Shown here: one piece after another, positions 1 to 8,606 of the stretch | How positions within the stretch are numbered: the stretch's first letter is position 1 | How the letters are laid out: each line of letters opens with the position of its first letter | Source: Bacillota bacterium | Lineage (GTDB): Bacteria; Bacillota; Negativicutes; Sporomusales; CTSoil-080 | Assembly (NCBI GenBank): GCA_017889625.1 | Contig: JAGGAD010000006.1 | Location: 1 to 64,000 of the forward strand | Length of the DNA: 64,000 nt | Direction of reading: 5' to 3' | The notes under the pieces: generated by a model | Databases searched by the model: none | Seen by the model: only the letters and a program-made list of their open reading frames with translations | Told to the model about the DNA's origin: nothing | Made by a program: the position numbers and the translations under genes

Positions 1-1
1 T

Positions 2-658
2 ATTATATCCAATAATCATGTTCTGGCTAATTTGAGCAATGGTCAGGATAACCGGGCCGAAGTTGGGGACGCGATATTACAGCCGGGGCTTTATGATGAC
101 GGTAATATTAGCGATGAAGGAATAATTGGGCATTTGACAAGATTTGTCCCAATTTATGCTGAGGTTGGGTCATCCGAGTGCCGGATTGCGAATAAATTTG
201 AACAGTGGCTTAATAAATGGATTAATATATTTAAACCGCACTATCATGTCCGCGTTTTGCGGGAGACCGAAAAAATAAATCAGGTAGATTGTGCGGTGGC
301 CACACCTATTAATGATGACGCGATTAGCCGAGAAATAATTGATGTGGGGGCGGTAGAAGGAATTAAATCCGCAACGGTGGGAACTCTGGTAAAAAAAAGT
401 GGCCGTAGCTCAGGTTTAACCTTTAGCGTAGTCTTAGCCACGGATGTAACTTGCAAAATAGCCTTGAGTTCCTCTGAATATGCAATATTTTCTGATCAGG
501 TGGTGGCTGGGCCGATGAGCATGCCTGGTGATAGCGGGTCGTTGGTTTTAACGGAGGATAATTACGCTGTCGGTTTGCTATTTGCCGGTTCGGAGCAAGC
601 AACGATGTTTTGCCGGATGGATAAGGTAATGAAGGCCTTAAATGTAACTATCCCTTGA
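2..658 (+). CDS. Trypsin-like serine protease, 5'-truncated by window edge
   Basis: The frame is open from the left edge (codon phase begins at base 2), so the N-terminus lies outside the window. The first visible residues include NNHVL, which fits the catalytic His segment of chymotrypsin-fold proteases. QVDCAVA fits the catalytic Asp strand, and GDSGS near the C-terminus supplies the nucleophilic Ser and oxyanion hole. All three triad members are therefore present. No membrane segment is seen in the visible part. The substrate is unknown. A TTG at base 32 could start a shorter ORF, but this would cut off the His, so read-in from upstream is preferred. Confidence 0.75.
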   Translation: MISNNHVLANLSNGQDNRAEVGDAILQPGLYDDGNISDEGIIGHLTRFVPIYAEVGSSECRIANKFEQWLNKWINIFKPHYHVRVLRETEKINQVDCAVATPINDDAISREIIDVGAVEGIKSATVGTLVKKSGRSSGLTFSVVLATDVTCKIALSSSEYAIFSDQVVAGPMSMPGDSGSLVLTEDNYAVGLLFAGSEQATMFCRMDKVMKALNVTIP

Positions 659-680
659 TAAATGTGAATATGGGGTAATA

Positions 681-711
681 GAAAAACACCGGGAGTTCAG
701 ACTCCTGGTGT
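681..711 (-). terminator. Rho-independent terminator (minus strand)
   Basis: A 10-bp hairpin (686-695 with 702-711) is followed by a T-rich tract only when read on the minus strand. It would end leftward transcripts coming from the coat-type genes. Its loop and 3' arm share GTTCAGACTCCTGG with the hairpin at 1030-1053. Confidence 0.5.
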
Positions 712-1029
712 CAGACTGTAGATAAATCAAGAGCACCTGTTAAAAGATATAGACAATTGGCGGTCTTGTTCAAACATAAAAATTGTCGATGACAATAGTG
801 ACCTGGCGGGACACAAACGCTCCCGTGCCAAGGGGGTAACGGCAAATTTTGGCAAGAAATATACCGGCCAGCCCAGCATTCATCCCGGTTAAGCTGGCAA
901 ATAACATGAGCTGTCCATTCAAGCAAGTTTTATCAGATAGTAAGACTAATTGGGAAGAATATTGATATCCGGAACACAAAAGGCACCGTACAGATTACTT
1001 GCGTACAGTGCCTTTCGTTTACGGCCTGA
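712..1029. other. Intergenic stretch with hairpin, no supported gene
   Basis: Two overlapping minus-strand frames of about 70 codons are open here, but neither has a convincing ribosome site or recognisable family. A hairpin at 978-1015 (8 bp, a C-A mismatch, then 4 bp) is visible, with only a weak T tract. I see no RNA family I can name. Confidence 0.4.
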
Positions 1030-1058
1030 CCCCAGTAGTTCAGACTCCTGGGGTTTTT
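1030..1058 (+). terminator. Terminator hairpin (plus strand)
   Basis: CCCCAG (1030-1035) pairs with CTGGGG (1048-1053) and is followed by TTTTT. It is oriented to end rightward transcription, possibly from the protease gene, facing the leftward coat genes. Confidence 0.5.
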
Positions 1059-1087
1059 CTATTATGTTATTTGGTGTTGGAATGCGA

Positions 1088-1540
1088 TTATACGTTCCAA
1101 CTTTGTTGGGAATAGTTGCTGTCGCGGCTGCGGCCGGTGAGTGAGCTATTAGACGTGTCCCCTGAATTGCGGCCGAACTGACTACGGCTGGAAGCTGATG
1201 AATAGCGTCCGCTTGCATCGCTGTTATAACGATTGCTGTTATTGCTGGACGAGTTCCGGTAACGATGGCTGCTGGCTGATCTAGAACTTGAACTGGCCGT
1301 GGCATTAGTATTGTACCAACCCTGTTGTTGCATAATGTTGAACAGCATCTCGGCTGAACGGTGTTCATCGTGCTGTAAGTCTTCAAATGTATCCCGAATC
1401 ATTGTATCGCTTGCTTCAAGACTGGCATGATCATATAAGTTTGACATGGACTTGCTAGTAGCAAGAATGTCAAGAATCATATCGCGGTCAGATAGCCGAT
1501 TGCGGCTTGTCATTGCCGAATTAATACTGCGATAAGCCAA
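1088..1540 (-). CDS. CotF-like spore coat protein
   Basis: This 150-aa protein has an N-terminal helical half (about residues 15-75, including DRDMILDILATSKS and ending near QQQGWY) that resembles the CotF/ferritin-like coat family. The second half is a low-complexity Ser/Asn/Arg tail. A GAGGTG ribosome site sits 6 bases before a TTG start at 1540; the ATG at 1546 abuts the site too closely. It lies just downstream of another small coat-type gene on the same strand. The likely role is as a structural spore coat component made late in the mother cell, which is inference from the family. The Ser/Asn tail is not typical of the core domain. Confidence 0.7.
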   Translation of the reverse strand: MAYRSINSAMTSRNRLSDRDMILDILATSKSMSNLYDHASLEASDTMIRDTFEDLQHDEHRSAEMLFNIMQQQGWYNTNATASSSSRSASSHRYRNSSSNNSNRYNSDASGRYSSASSRSQFGRNSGDTSNSSLTGRSRDSNYSQQSWNV

Positions 1541-1561
1541 TGTCATCACCTCAATTTTTTG

Positions 1562-1777
1562 TTAAATCATTTGATTATTGGATTGACTTAAAAGCCGTTT
1601 AAGTTCATTGACATGCTGGCGTTTAAGCTTGGCATGATCAGAAAAGAGTGATTTTAGCTCTGGCCGCTGACATTGGTCGGCATAGATGGCACATTTGGTT
1701 AGGCAGAGGTTTTCCATCTGCAGAGAATCATCCAAATAACTCTGTTCTTTAGGCGTTAGGTCATTTTGATAAGGCAA
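1562..1777 (-). CDS. Small coat-associated helical protein
   Basis: This is a 71-aa helical, Cys-containing protein that begins at TTG behind a strong GGAGGTGAAAC ribosome site. The segment around residues 17-60 (MENLCLTKCAIYADQC, then DHAKLKRQHVNELKRLL) resembles the short partner proteins found beside CotF genes. It is only 21 bases from the CotF-like gene, so the two are probably cotranscribed with this one first. It is called by context and general pattern; the exact function is unknown. Confidence 0.55.
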   Translation of the reverse strand: MPYQNDLTPKEQSYLDDSLQMENLCLTKCAIYADQCQRPELKSLFSDHAKLKRQHVNELKRLLSQSNNQMI

Positions 1778-2039
1778 GTTGTTTCACCTCCTAGATAATG
1801 CTAGACTTAATATGTCTGCCCTAAGACATTTATATACGTAGTCTATAGTAGTTTTGAAATTTGCGAGTATTTGTTGGGGAGTCGCGCGGCAGGAGTTTTA
1901 ACCGAAATAAAGGAATAATGAAAGTAAATAACAAAAATACAGCCATTAAAAGATAAGCGGGCGGTGATAATAAGTAGCAGATTCCAGAGATCTTTTTAGC
2001 TGATATATGAGCTATGGCAATAGGGCAGGGGGAATAATC

Positions 2040-2570
2040 ATGAATGATTTTACAGAAAAGTTAATTGAGAAAAAAACTATTCTTGCGGGAAAAGTGCTTA
2101 ATGTTCGGGTTGACCGAGTGTTATTGCCGAATGGAAAGGAAACGACCAGGGAAGTGGTTACTCATCCGGGAGCGGTTGCGGTGGTGCCGCGTCTCGCGGA
2201 CGGTAGTATTATTATGGTGCGGCAATATCGGTATCCGGTAGGAGAAATGCTTTTAGAAATACCGGCAGGAAAATTGAATTACGGCGAGGATCCGGATGAT
2301 TGTGCCGGGCGTGAGTTGGAAGAAGAAACTGGCTATGTAGCTGGGAAAATGACAAAATTAGGGTCGATTTATTCAACGCCGGGATTTTCAGATGAGATAC
2401 TGCATCTTTATATGGCTGAAGATTTACGTCAAACGGCGCAGAATCTTGATGAAGATGAATTTTTAGCGGTAGAAACTTATTCGAGCCAAGATATTAGAGC
2501 TATGCTGGCGGATAACATTATTCAAGATGCCAAATCAGTAGCGGGGCTTTTATTGGCTGGATTAAAATGA
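2040..2570 (+). CDS. nudF: ADP-ribose pyrophosphatase (Nudix hydrolase)
   Basis: A 176-aa Nudix enzyme that hydrolyses ADP-ribose to AMP and ribose-5-phosphate in the cytoplasm. The Nudix box occupies residues 77-99 (GX5EX7REXXEEXGX, with REL-EEE-TGY visible). The upstream VRQYRYPVGE and EIPAGK segments are typical of the NudF/YqkG group. The ATG at 2040, after CAGGGGGA, is preferred over an in-frame ATG at 2007. It overlaps the following PHP gene by four bases (ATGA), so translational coupling is likely. The same gene begins the equivalent cluster in Bacillus. Confidence 0.9.
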   Translation: MNDFTEKLIEKKTILAGKVLNVRVDRVLLPNGKETTREVVTHPGAVAVVPRLADGSIIMVRQYRYPVGEMLLEIPAGKLNYGEDPDDCAGRELEEETGYVAGKMTKLGSIYSTPGFSDEILHLYMAEDLRQTAQNLDEDEFLAVETYSSQDIRAMLADNIIQDAKSVAGLLLAGLK

Positions 2571-3751
2571 TCAACTACTTTGCTGATTTTCATATTCATG
2601 TTGGCATAAGTGAGGCCGGACAATGGATCAAAATTCCCACTTCCCGGCGACTAACCTTGCGTAATATTTTATATGAAGCTGCTGAGCATAAAGGAATGGA
2701 GATTGTTGGCATTGTCGATTGCATGTCGCCATTAGTGATGCATGATTTAAAAAAGCTATTGGCTGAAGGGTTAGTCAGGCTGGATGCGGCGGGCGGCTAT
2801 CGATATAATAATAAGCTTACTTTGATTTTAGGCACTGAGATTGAGACAACTGAACCCGGCGGTGGTAGGGCTCACACCTTAGTGTTTCTTCCTGATATAT
2901 CACAAATGGAAAGCTTTAAAATCATAATGCAACAGTATATTCGTAATATAAACCTTAGTACGCAAAATGCCCATATGTCTTTGGCTAAATTCATCAATAT
3001 TGCGGCCGCTTTTGACTCGCTGATTGTTCCGGCTCATGTATTTACGCCGTTTAAGAGCATATATGGCAATTGTACTGATCGGTTGAGTCGTCTACTAAGT
3101 AGTAGCGAAATAGAAAAAATCGCGGCGATTGAACTAGGGTTAAGTGCCGATACCAGTCTTGCTGATCGCATTGGCGAACTTGCCGAAATTTCCTTTTTAA
3201 GTAACTCCGATGCTCATTCAACCGAAAAAATAGCTAGAGAGTATAATATTTTGGCCATTAAGGCCCCGACCTTTCGGGAATGCCAGTATGCTTTTCGCCG
3301 CAAGCTGGGCCGGAAAATAGTCGCTAACTATGGTCTTGACCCACGATTGGGCAAGTATCATCGCACTGCTTGCAGTAAATGTGGTTTGGTTGTGGAGAAG
3401 AAGGAGCCCTTCGTTAAATGTCCAAAGTGCGGAGAAACAAAAACTGTGCGGGGAGTTTTAGACCGGATTAATTTAATTGCGGATTACGACAAACCAAGTC
3501 ATCCAGAGCACCGACCGGTGTATCATTATCAAATACCGCTGGACTTTGTTCCTGGTTTGGGTAAAGTGGCACTTACGAAACTTTTGGCTGTTTTTGGTAC
3601 TGAAATGGCGATTTTGCATCAGGCTCCAATTGCTGAAATCAGGGCGGTGGTAGGAGAAAAATTGGCCTTGGCGATTGATTGTGTTCGCAAGGGACGGTCC
3701 AAAGTAATGGCTGGCGGCGGTGGATTATATGGTAAACTAGCGATAAAATAG
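2567..3751 (+). CDS. PHP-domain endonuclease Q-like protein (YqxK family)
   Basis: This 394-aa protein has an N-terminal PHP metal-binding domain (ADFHIHVGISEAG near residue 5, with later His/Asp ligands such as NSDAHS near 214). A C4 zinc ribbon follows (CSKCG and CPKCG, about residues 267-290), then a helix-hairpin-like region beginning PGLGKVALTKLL. This order matches EndoQ-type proteins that nick DNA 5' of deaminated bases; bacterial versions are little studied. It overlaps nudF and precedes spoIIM, as in Bacillus. The family is secure, the exact activity is inference. Confidence 0.8.
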   Translation: MINYFADFHIHVGISEAGQWIKIPTSRRLTLRNILYEAAEHKGMEIVGIVDCMSPLVMHDLKKLLAEGLVRLDAAGGYRYNNKLTLILGTEIETTEPGGGRAHTLVFLPDISQMESFKIIMQQYIRNINLSTQNAHMSLAKFINIAAAFDSLIVPAHVFTPFKSIYGNCTDRLSRLLSSSEIEKIAAIELGLSADTSLADRIGELAEISFLSNSDAHSTEKIAREYNILAIKAPTFRECQYAFRRKLGRKIVANYGLDPRLGKYHRTACSKCGLVVEKKEPFVKCPKCGETKTVRGVLDRINLIADYDKPSHPEHRPVYHYQIPLDFVPGLGKVALTKLLAVFGTEMAILHQAPIAEIRAVVGEKLALAIDCVRKGRSKVMAGGGGLYGKLAIK

Positions 3752-3815
3752 GACAAATTGGCATAAACGTTATTCCGGCGGCATACAGTTAAGCAAACGG
3801 TGAGGAGGAAAAGGT

Positions 3816-4457
3816 ATGCCGCCGGCTTTTCGTCAAAAATTCAAGGAGCATTTACGAGCTAATATTGTCGCGTATTTTTTCATGACTTTGATCTTCTTGG
3901 TAGGAGTAGTGGTTGGTGCTCTTGCGGTTAAAACATTGCCCGAAGATCAGAAACTCGAGCTTGCTGGGTATTTGAAAATTTTTTTTCAGGGGCTGGTACA
4001 AGAAACAGCAAATACGAGCGATGTCAGCCTATTTAGTAATATTTTAATAAATAATTTTAAGGCTATTGCTCTTATGTGGTTATTCGGGTTTACGGTAATT
4101 GGAATACCACTGGTTTTGTTTATTGTGTTTACCCGGGGCTTTGTTATTGGCTTTACGGTAGGTTTTTTAGTTAATGAATATGTTGCGAAGGGATTAGCTT
4201 TTGCGTTGGCAGCTATTTTGCCTCATAATTTTTTTTCGGTGCCGGCTGTGCTTGTCGCTGGAGTATCGGCTATGTCATACTCATTGCTATTAGTACGCCG
4301 CCGGTTTCGTGGCAAGATAAGTCTCTTGTACGAAGCGATGCGGTACACGGCTGTATGCCTAGTGATGTTGGCAGTAATGGTAGTTGCCTCGATCGTGGAA
4401 GTCTATATTTCGCCGGTATTCATGAAACTGGTGGCCGGGTTATTGGTCAATCACTAG
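3816..4457 (+). CDS. spoIIM: Stage II sporulation protein M
   Basis: A 213-aa integral membrane protein with about five hydrophobic segments. SpoIIM is part of the SpoIIDMP machine that thins septal peptidoglycan and drives engulfment. It has the typical cytoplasmic N-terminus, first membrane segment (about residues 20-40) and C-terminal pair of helices. The ATG follows GAGGAGGAAAAGGT. It sits in the conserved nudF-yqxK-spoIIM order. No spoIID or classic spoIIP is adjacent; a SpoIIP-like gene lies at 55144. Confidence 0.88.
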   Translation: MPPAFRQKFKEHLRANIVAYFFMTLIFLVGVVVGALAVKTLPEDQKLELAGYLKIFFQGLVQETANTSDVSLFSNILINNFKAIALMWLFGFTVIGIPLVLFIVFTRGFVIGFTVGFLVNEYVAKGLAFALAAILPHNFFSVPAVLVAGVSAMSYSLLLVRRRFRGKISLLYEAMRYTAVCLVMLAVMVVASIVEVYISPVFMKLVAGLLVNH

Positions 4458-4492
4458 TATTATACTTATGGGTCTAGAGTTGGAAACGAGCG

Positions 4493-4543
4493 GAAGGACC
4501 GTTATTGTCAGGGGAAAGTCTTCTGATAATAACGGTCCTTCCG
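4493..4543 (+). terminator. Long hairpin terminator after spoIIM
   Basis: A 20-bp stem with one G-T pair (4493-4512 with 4524-4543) closes an 11-base loop. T-rich sequence follows after about 15 bases. It separates spoIIM from the next gene. Confidence 0.65.
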
Positions 4544-4640
4544 GTTGAAGGTATCCTTTTTATGCAATAATGTTAACAAAGTTAGCATAATTAAGCGCGC
4601 ATAAACATAGAAAGATAGTGGGTAGTAAAGGAGGATTCGC

Positions 4641-4847
4641 ATGATTGTCGGCATATCTAAACAAAAATCATTGCGGCAGGCCAGAGTGGTTTTAAAAATA
4701 ATTATTGTGCTTATAATCATGTTGTTAGCGTTATCAAAGCTGTTTAGCGAACTGTGGAATCTTAATAGCTACTTTCCCAAGACCCGTGAAGAACAGTATA
4801 TTGAACGGCCTTTGAGGGTGCTTTCCAGCTTTGTAAAAATAATATAA
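4641..4847 (+). CDS. YqzK-like small membrane protein (DUF4227)
   Basis: This 68-aa protein has a basic N-terminus, one hydrophobic segment (about residues 18-38) and a short polar tail. The ATG follows AAGGAGGATTCGC. A short single-pass protein of this shape (YqzK) lies immediately before xerD in Bacillus, so position and architecture both support the assignment. The function is unknown. In Bacillus fur lies nearby; it is absent here. Confidence 0.6.
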   Translation: MIVGISKQKSLRQARVVLKIIIVLIIMLLALSKLFSELWNLNSYFPKTREEQYIERPLRVLSSFVKII

Positions 4848-4995
4848 AGTAGTTTACAAAAAAAAGTGTCATTTTTTCAAGAAAAACAAAGGGATACCGT
4901 CTTCTTATGTCGAATACCATCTTAAGAAGATTATAAGAAAGTAAAAATTGTCCATACTTCTAAATACTGGCAATAAAAAGGTGGTTGATGTTGAT

Positions 4996-5883
4996 ATGGA
5001 AGGTTATGTCAACGAGTTTATCAATTATCTAGCGGTGGAACGCGGGTTGGCACCAAATACCCTGGAATCCTACGGACGGGATTTACGACAGTATCAGACT
5101 TTTTTACAAAGCGGTCAGCTTGACTTTATAAAGGATTCTAATCGCAACACAATTGTTAATTATCTTAGTAACTTGCAAAGCAAAGGTCGTGCTGTTTCGA
5201 CTATATCCAGAAACCTTGCTGCCATTAAGTCGTTTTATCAGTACTTGGTGCGTGAAAGGTATTTGGAGAAAGATCCAGCTGCTCATCTTGAATCGCCTAA
5301 GCTTGAGAAAAAATTGCCGAAAATTCTTTCCATTGCTGAAGTGGAAGAGCTGTTAAAGCAGCCGAATGCTTTTTTACCGGCTGGTTTAAGGGACAAGGCA
5401 ATGCTAGAATTGCTCTATGCGACTGGAATTCGGGTATCTGAGCTTATTTCACTGAATATATCGGATGTTAACCTTGATATGGGTTATATAAAATGCTTTG
5501 GTAAGGGTTCGAAGGAGCGGATTGTTCCGCTTGGCTCGATTGCGGCTAGATGTGTTCATGAGTACATGCAGCGCGGACGGCAAAAGCTCGTTCGTACATA
5601 TGAGGAACCATCGCTGTTTGTAAATCATCATGGCAATCGGCTGACCAGACAGGGCTTTTGGAAGATTATTAAAAAGTATGCGATGGAAGCAAGTATCAAT
5701 AAAGATATTACTCCGCATACGTTGCGACATTCTTTTGCGACGCATCTTTTGGAAAATGGCGCTGACCTTCGTTCTGTTCAGGAAATGTTAGGACATGCGG
5801 ATATTTCAACTACGCAGATTTATACTCATGTAACCAAGAATCATCTTAAAGAAGTGTATGATAAATCGCATCCGCGCGCATAA
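4996..5883 (+). CDS. xerD: Tyrosine recombinase XerD
   Basis: A 295-aa site-specific recombinase. The SAM-like core-binding domain covers about residues 1-90 (INYLAVERGLAPNTLESY). The catalytic domain holds the tyrosine-recombinase residues: Arg in ATGIRVSEL, Lys after CFGKGSKER, HTLRHSFATHLL, GH in LGHADISTTQ, and Tyr in QIYTHVTK. The ATG at 4996 behind AAAGGTGG gives the usual family length; an in-frame TTG at 4948 has a poorer ribosome site. With XerC it would resolve chromosome dimers at dif. The position before deoB is conserved in Firmicutes. Confidence 0.92.
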   Translation: MEGYVNEFINYLAVERGLAPNTLESYGRDLRQYQTFLQSGQLDFIKDSNRNTIVNYLSNLQSKGRAVSTISRNLAAIKSFYQYLVRERYLEKDPAAHLESPKLEKKLPKILSIAEVEELLKQPNAFLPAGLRDKAMLELLYATGIRVSELISLNISDVNLDMGYIKCFGKGSKERIVPLGSIAARCVHEYMQRGRQKLVRTYEEPSLFVNHHGNRLTRQGFWKIIKKYAMEASINKDITPHTLRHSFATHLLENGADLRSVQEMLGHADISTTQIYTHVTKNHLKEVYDKSHPRA

Positions 5884-5913
5884 TAAAAATTGCAATATTA
5901 AATGTCCGAAATG

Positions 5914-5947
5914 GCCACCGCCCGCTTAATGATAGAGGGGCGGTGGC
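5914..5947 (+). other. GC-rich hairpin between xerD and deoB
   Basis: GCCACCGCCC (5914-5923) pairs perfectly with GGGCGGTGGC (5938-5947) around a 14-base loop. No T tract follows. It ends 27 bases before the deoB start, so it could be a processing or stability element rather than a classic terminator. Confidence 0.45.
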
Positions 5948-5973
5948 TAAAGTTGATTAAAGGAGCTGATAGC

Positions 5974-7167
5974 TTGTTTAAACGAATTATTGTAATTGTG
6001 CTTGACAGTGTTGGAACTGGAGCTTTGCCTGATGCAGATAAATATGGTGATTTTGGTGCTAATACTTTAGGCAATATAGCTCGCTCGCAAGGCGGGCTTT
6101 TTTTGCCGATGCTGGAAAAATTGGGCCTTGGGCATATTGCTAAAATCAATGAAGGGCAAGTAGCAGTTAACCCGGTAGCGTGGTATGGAAAAATGGCGGA
6201 AATATCGCGTGGTAAGGACACTACGACTGGACATTGGGAAATGGCTGGTTGTCCGGTGTTTAAGCCTTTTCCAGTATATCCAGAGGGTTTTCCGGCTAAG
6301 GTAATTGAGAAGATTTCTGTGCTTACCGGGCGGGGAGTCCTTGGCAATAAAGCTGCATCGGGAACAGAAATTATCGCCGAATTAGGCGGCGAACATGTAA
6401 GAACCGGCGCATTGATTGTGTATACTTCGGCTGATAGTGTACTTCAGATTGCCGCCCATGAAGAAGTGGTGCCGCTTGATGAACTTTATGCTATCGGTAA
6501 GAGGGTTCGTAGTGAAGTGTGTATTGGTGAACATGCGGTAGGCCGGGTTATTGTTCGCCCGTTCATCGGCTCAGAAGGGAAGTTTGTTCGTACGGCTAAT
6601 CGGCATGATTATAGCTTAGAACCGCATGCGCCAACTGTGCTTGAGTATTTGGAAAAATCCGGGCGGAGTGTGCTGGGGATCGGTAAAATTTCTGATATTT
6701 TTGCGGGACGGGGAATAACAAAATCATATCCGACCGTGTCTAATGATCATGGCATGGCAACGTTAGCCCGGCTGATTGATGAAGCGCATGATGAAGGTCT
6801 GATCATGGCTAATTTGGTTGAATTTGACAGCCTATATGGTCATCGTAATGACTGCCGCGGTTATGCCCGGGCGCTGGAACGGGTTGATGGTCAATTGGCG
6901 ATGGTGCTTCCACTTATAAAAGATTCTGATCTCTTAATTATTACGGCTGACCATGGGTGTGATCCCACGACTAAGGGGACTGACCACACGCGTGAATATG
7001 TACCGCTGTTGGTGTATAACAAGGCCGAGTCAAGCAGTGAATTAGGGGTGCGTCAATCGTTTGCGGATGTTGCGGCAACTATTGCGGAAAACTTTGGGCT
7101 GCCTGTTTTTGAATATGGAAAGAGTTTTTTAAGCTGTTTGCGAGGTGATAACAATGCGAATGGTTGA
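5974..7167 (+). CDS. deoB: Phosphopentomutase
   Basis: A 397-aa alkaline-phosphatase-fold enzyme interconverting ribose-1-phosphate/deoxyribose-1-phosphate with the 5-phosphates. Metal-binding and active-site motifs are visible: VLDSVGTGALPDA at the N-terminus, GKDTTTGHWEMAG mid-N, and TADHGCDPTTKGTDHTREYVP near the C-terminus. A TTG start at 5974 preceded by AAAGGAG gives the normal length; the longer open frame begins inside the preceding hairpin. It overlaps pdp by 14 bases, forming a nucleoside-salvage pair. Confidence 0.93.
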   Translation: MFKRIIVIVLDSVGTGALPDADKYGDFGANTLGNIARSQGGLFLPMLEKLGLGHIAKINEGQVAVNPVAWYGKMAEISRGKDTTTGHWEMAGCPVFKPFPVYPEGFPAKVIEKISVLTGRGVLGNKAASGTEIIAELGGEHVRTGALIVYTSADSVLQIAAHEEVVPLDELYAIGKRVRSEVCIGEHAVGRVIVRPFIGSEGKFVRTANRHDYSLEPHAPTVLEYLEKSGRSVLGIGKISDIFAGRGITKSYPTVSNDHGMATLARLIDEAHDEGLIMANLVEFDSLYGHRNDCRGYARALERVDGQLAMVLPLIKDSDLLIITADHGCDPTTKGTDHTREYVPLLVYNKAESSSELGVRQSFADVAATIAENFGLPVFEYGKSFLSCLRGDNNANG

Positions 7168-8479
7168 TATTATCGAAAAGAAACGTGATGGTTTGGAATT
7201 GTCGGCGGATGAGATAGCGACAATGATTGCCGGCTATTGTCAGGATGAAATTCCCGATTACCAAATGGCGGCGATGTTGATGGCGGTGTATTTTCGCGGA
7301 ATGACTGACCAGGAGATTGCTGCGCTTACGCTGGCGATGGCTAGATCAGGGAAAATGGTTGATTTGAGCGGTGTTTCTGGGGTTAAGGTTGACAAGCATA
7401 GCACTGGCGGGGTGGCTGACACCACTACCTTAGTGCTTGCGCCGTTGGTAGCAGCAGCTGGTGTGCCGGTAGCTAAAATGAGCGGACGGGGTTTAGGGTT
7501 TACTGGGGGGACTATTGATAAATTGGAGTCGATACCGGGGTTTAGGACCGGGCTTAGTAGTGAAGAATTTATCGCTAATCTTAAACGGTATAATATTGCA
7601 GTAACCGCTCAGACCCCGGATATAACTCCGGCTGATGGCAAAATGTATGCGCTGCGGGATGTAACGGGTACGGTAGATAGCATTCCGTTGATTGCGTCAT
7701 CAATTATGAGTAAAAAAATTGCTGCTGGGGCCGACAAGATTGTTTTGGATGTTAAGGCTGGTAGCGGTGCGTTTATGAAAAATGTCGGTGAGGCGGTTAA
7801 ACTGGCGGAAGCGATGGTGAATATCGGCAAGCTTGTTGGCCGGGAGACTATAGCAGTTATAACTAGTATGGCTGAGCCGCTGGGAGTTTCGGTAGGTAAT
7901 AGCTTGGAAGTGGAAGAAGCTTTGGATATTTTATCCGGAACTGTTGAATCGGAAGACTTGCGGCACGTATGCTTGGCGCTTGGTTCGTATATGTTGGTAG
8001 CTGCCAACAAGGCTGTTGATATAAAAACTGCCCAAGCTAAGTTGAGTGAACTTTTGCTAAACGGGCAGGCATTAGACAAATTTAAAGAATTAGTGGCGGC
8101 TCAAGGTGGTAATCCTGGTATTGTAACTCGGAAAAGTCGATTACTTAAGGCCGCTATGGTGAGCGTGAAAACGGCAGAAAGCGGTTATGTTATTGCGGTA
8201 GATACTGCGGCTATCGGTTATAGTGCGATGATTTTAGGTGCAGGACGTGAGTATAAGGGGCAGAAAATCGATTTAGGGGCGGGGCTGGTCATGAAGTGCC
8301 GGATCGGCGATTATATTCGCCAAGGTGATGTTGTTGCTGAGTTATACACCAATAATTCGGCTAGAATCAAGGAGGCGGCGGACAAGGTTATTCAGGCAGT
8401 ACAGCTTGGCGGTAAAGCTGTTGTAAAGCCAAAACTTATTTTAGGAATCGTTAATGCTAACGGGGTTGAACTGTATTAA
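7154..8479 (+). CDS. pdp: Pyrimidine-nucleoside phosphorylase
   Basis: A 441-aa thymidine/uridine phosphorylase that releases base and (deoxy)ribose-1-phosphate, which DeoB then isomerises. The family signature (SGRGLGFTGGTIDKLES) is at about residues 109-125, preceded by DKHSTGGVADTT. The C-terminal domain (ILGAGREYKGQKID) is present. The ATG at 7154 follows GAGGTGATA; an in-frame GTG nine bases upstream is less likely. A strong terminator follows. Confidence 0.93.
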   Translation: MRMVDIIEKKRDGLELSADEIATMIAGYCQDEIPDYQMAAMLMAVYFRGMTDQEIAALTLAMARSGKMVDLSGVSGVKVDKHSTGGVADTTTLVLAPLVAAAGVPVAKMSGRGLGFTGGTIDKLESIPGFRTGLSSEEFIANLKRYNIAVTAQTPDITPADGKMYALRDVTGTVDSIPLIASSIMSKKIAAGADKIVLDVKAGSGAFMKNVGEAVKLAEAMVNIGKLVGRETIAVITSMAEPLGVSVGNSLEVEEALDILSGTVESEDLRHVCLALGSYMLVAANKAVDIKTAQAKLSELLLNGQALDKFKELVAAQGGNPGIVTRKSRLLKAAMVSVKTAESGYVIAVDTAAIGYSAMILGAGREYKGQKIDLGAGLVMKCRIGDYIRQGDVVAELYTNNSARIKEAADKVIQAVQLGGKAVVKPKLILGIVNANGVELY

Positions 8480-8493
8480 TAGTATATAGTTAA

Positions 8494-8534
8494 AGACTTT
8501 GGGTTACGGTAACGAAAGCCCAAAGTCTATTTTT
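8494..8534 (+). terminator. Terminator after pdp
   Basis: AGACTTTGGG (8494-8503) pairs with CCCAAAGTCT (8519-8528), followed by ATTTTTAT. It ends the xerD-deoB-pdp transcript. Confidence 0.8.
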
Positions 8535-8606
8535 ATGTTGGAATTTCCAGTGTAAGCGGACTTTGTCATGGACAACCTAATAAAAAGACAAAAAGAGGTG
8601 TTGTTG

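Noticed and set aside
711-979. Overlapping minus-strand ORFs of 69-71 aa
   Set aside because: No ribosome site, no recognised family, and they overlap each other in different frames.
1910-1960. 12-codon ORF (ATG at about 1918) upstream of nudF
   Set aside because: Ribosome site is weak and the peptide is featureless.
4908-4914. TGTCGAA, matching a Spo0A box, upstream of xerD
   Set aside because: A single 7-base match in an AT-rich leader is expected by chance, and no other evidence links xerD to Spo0A here.
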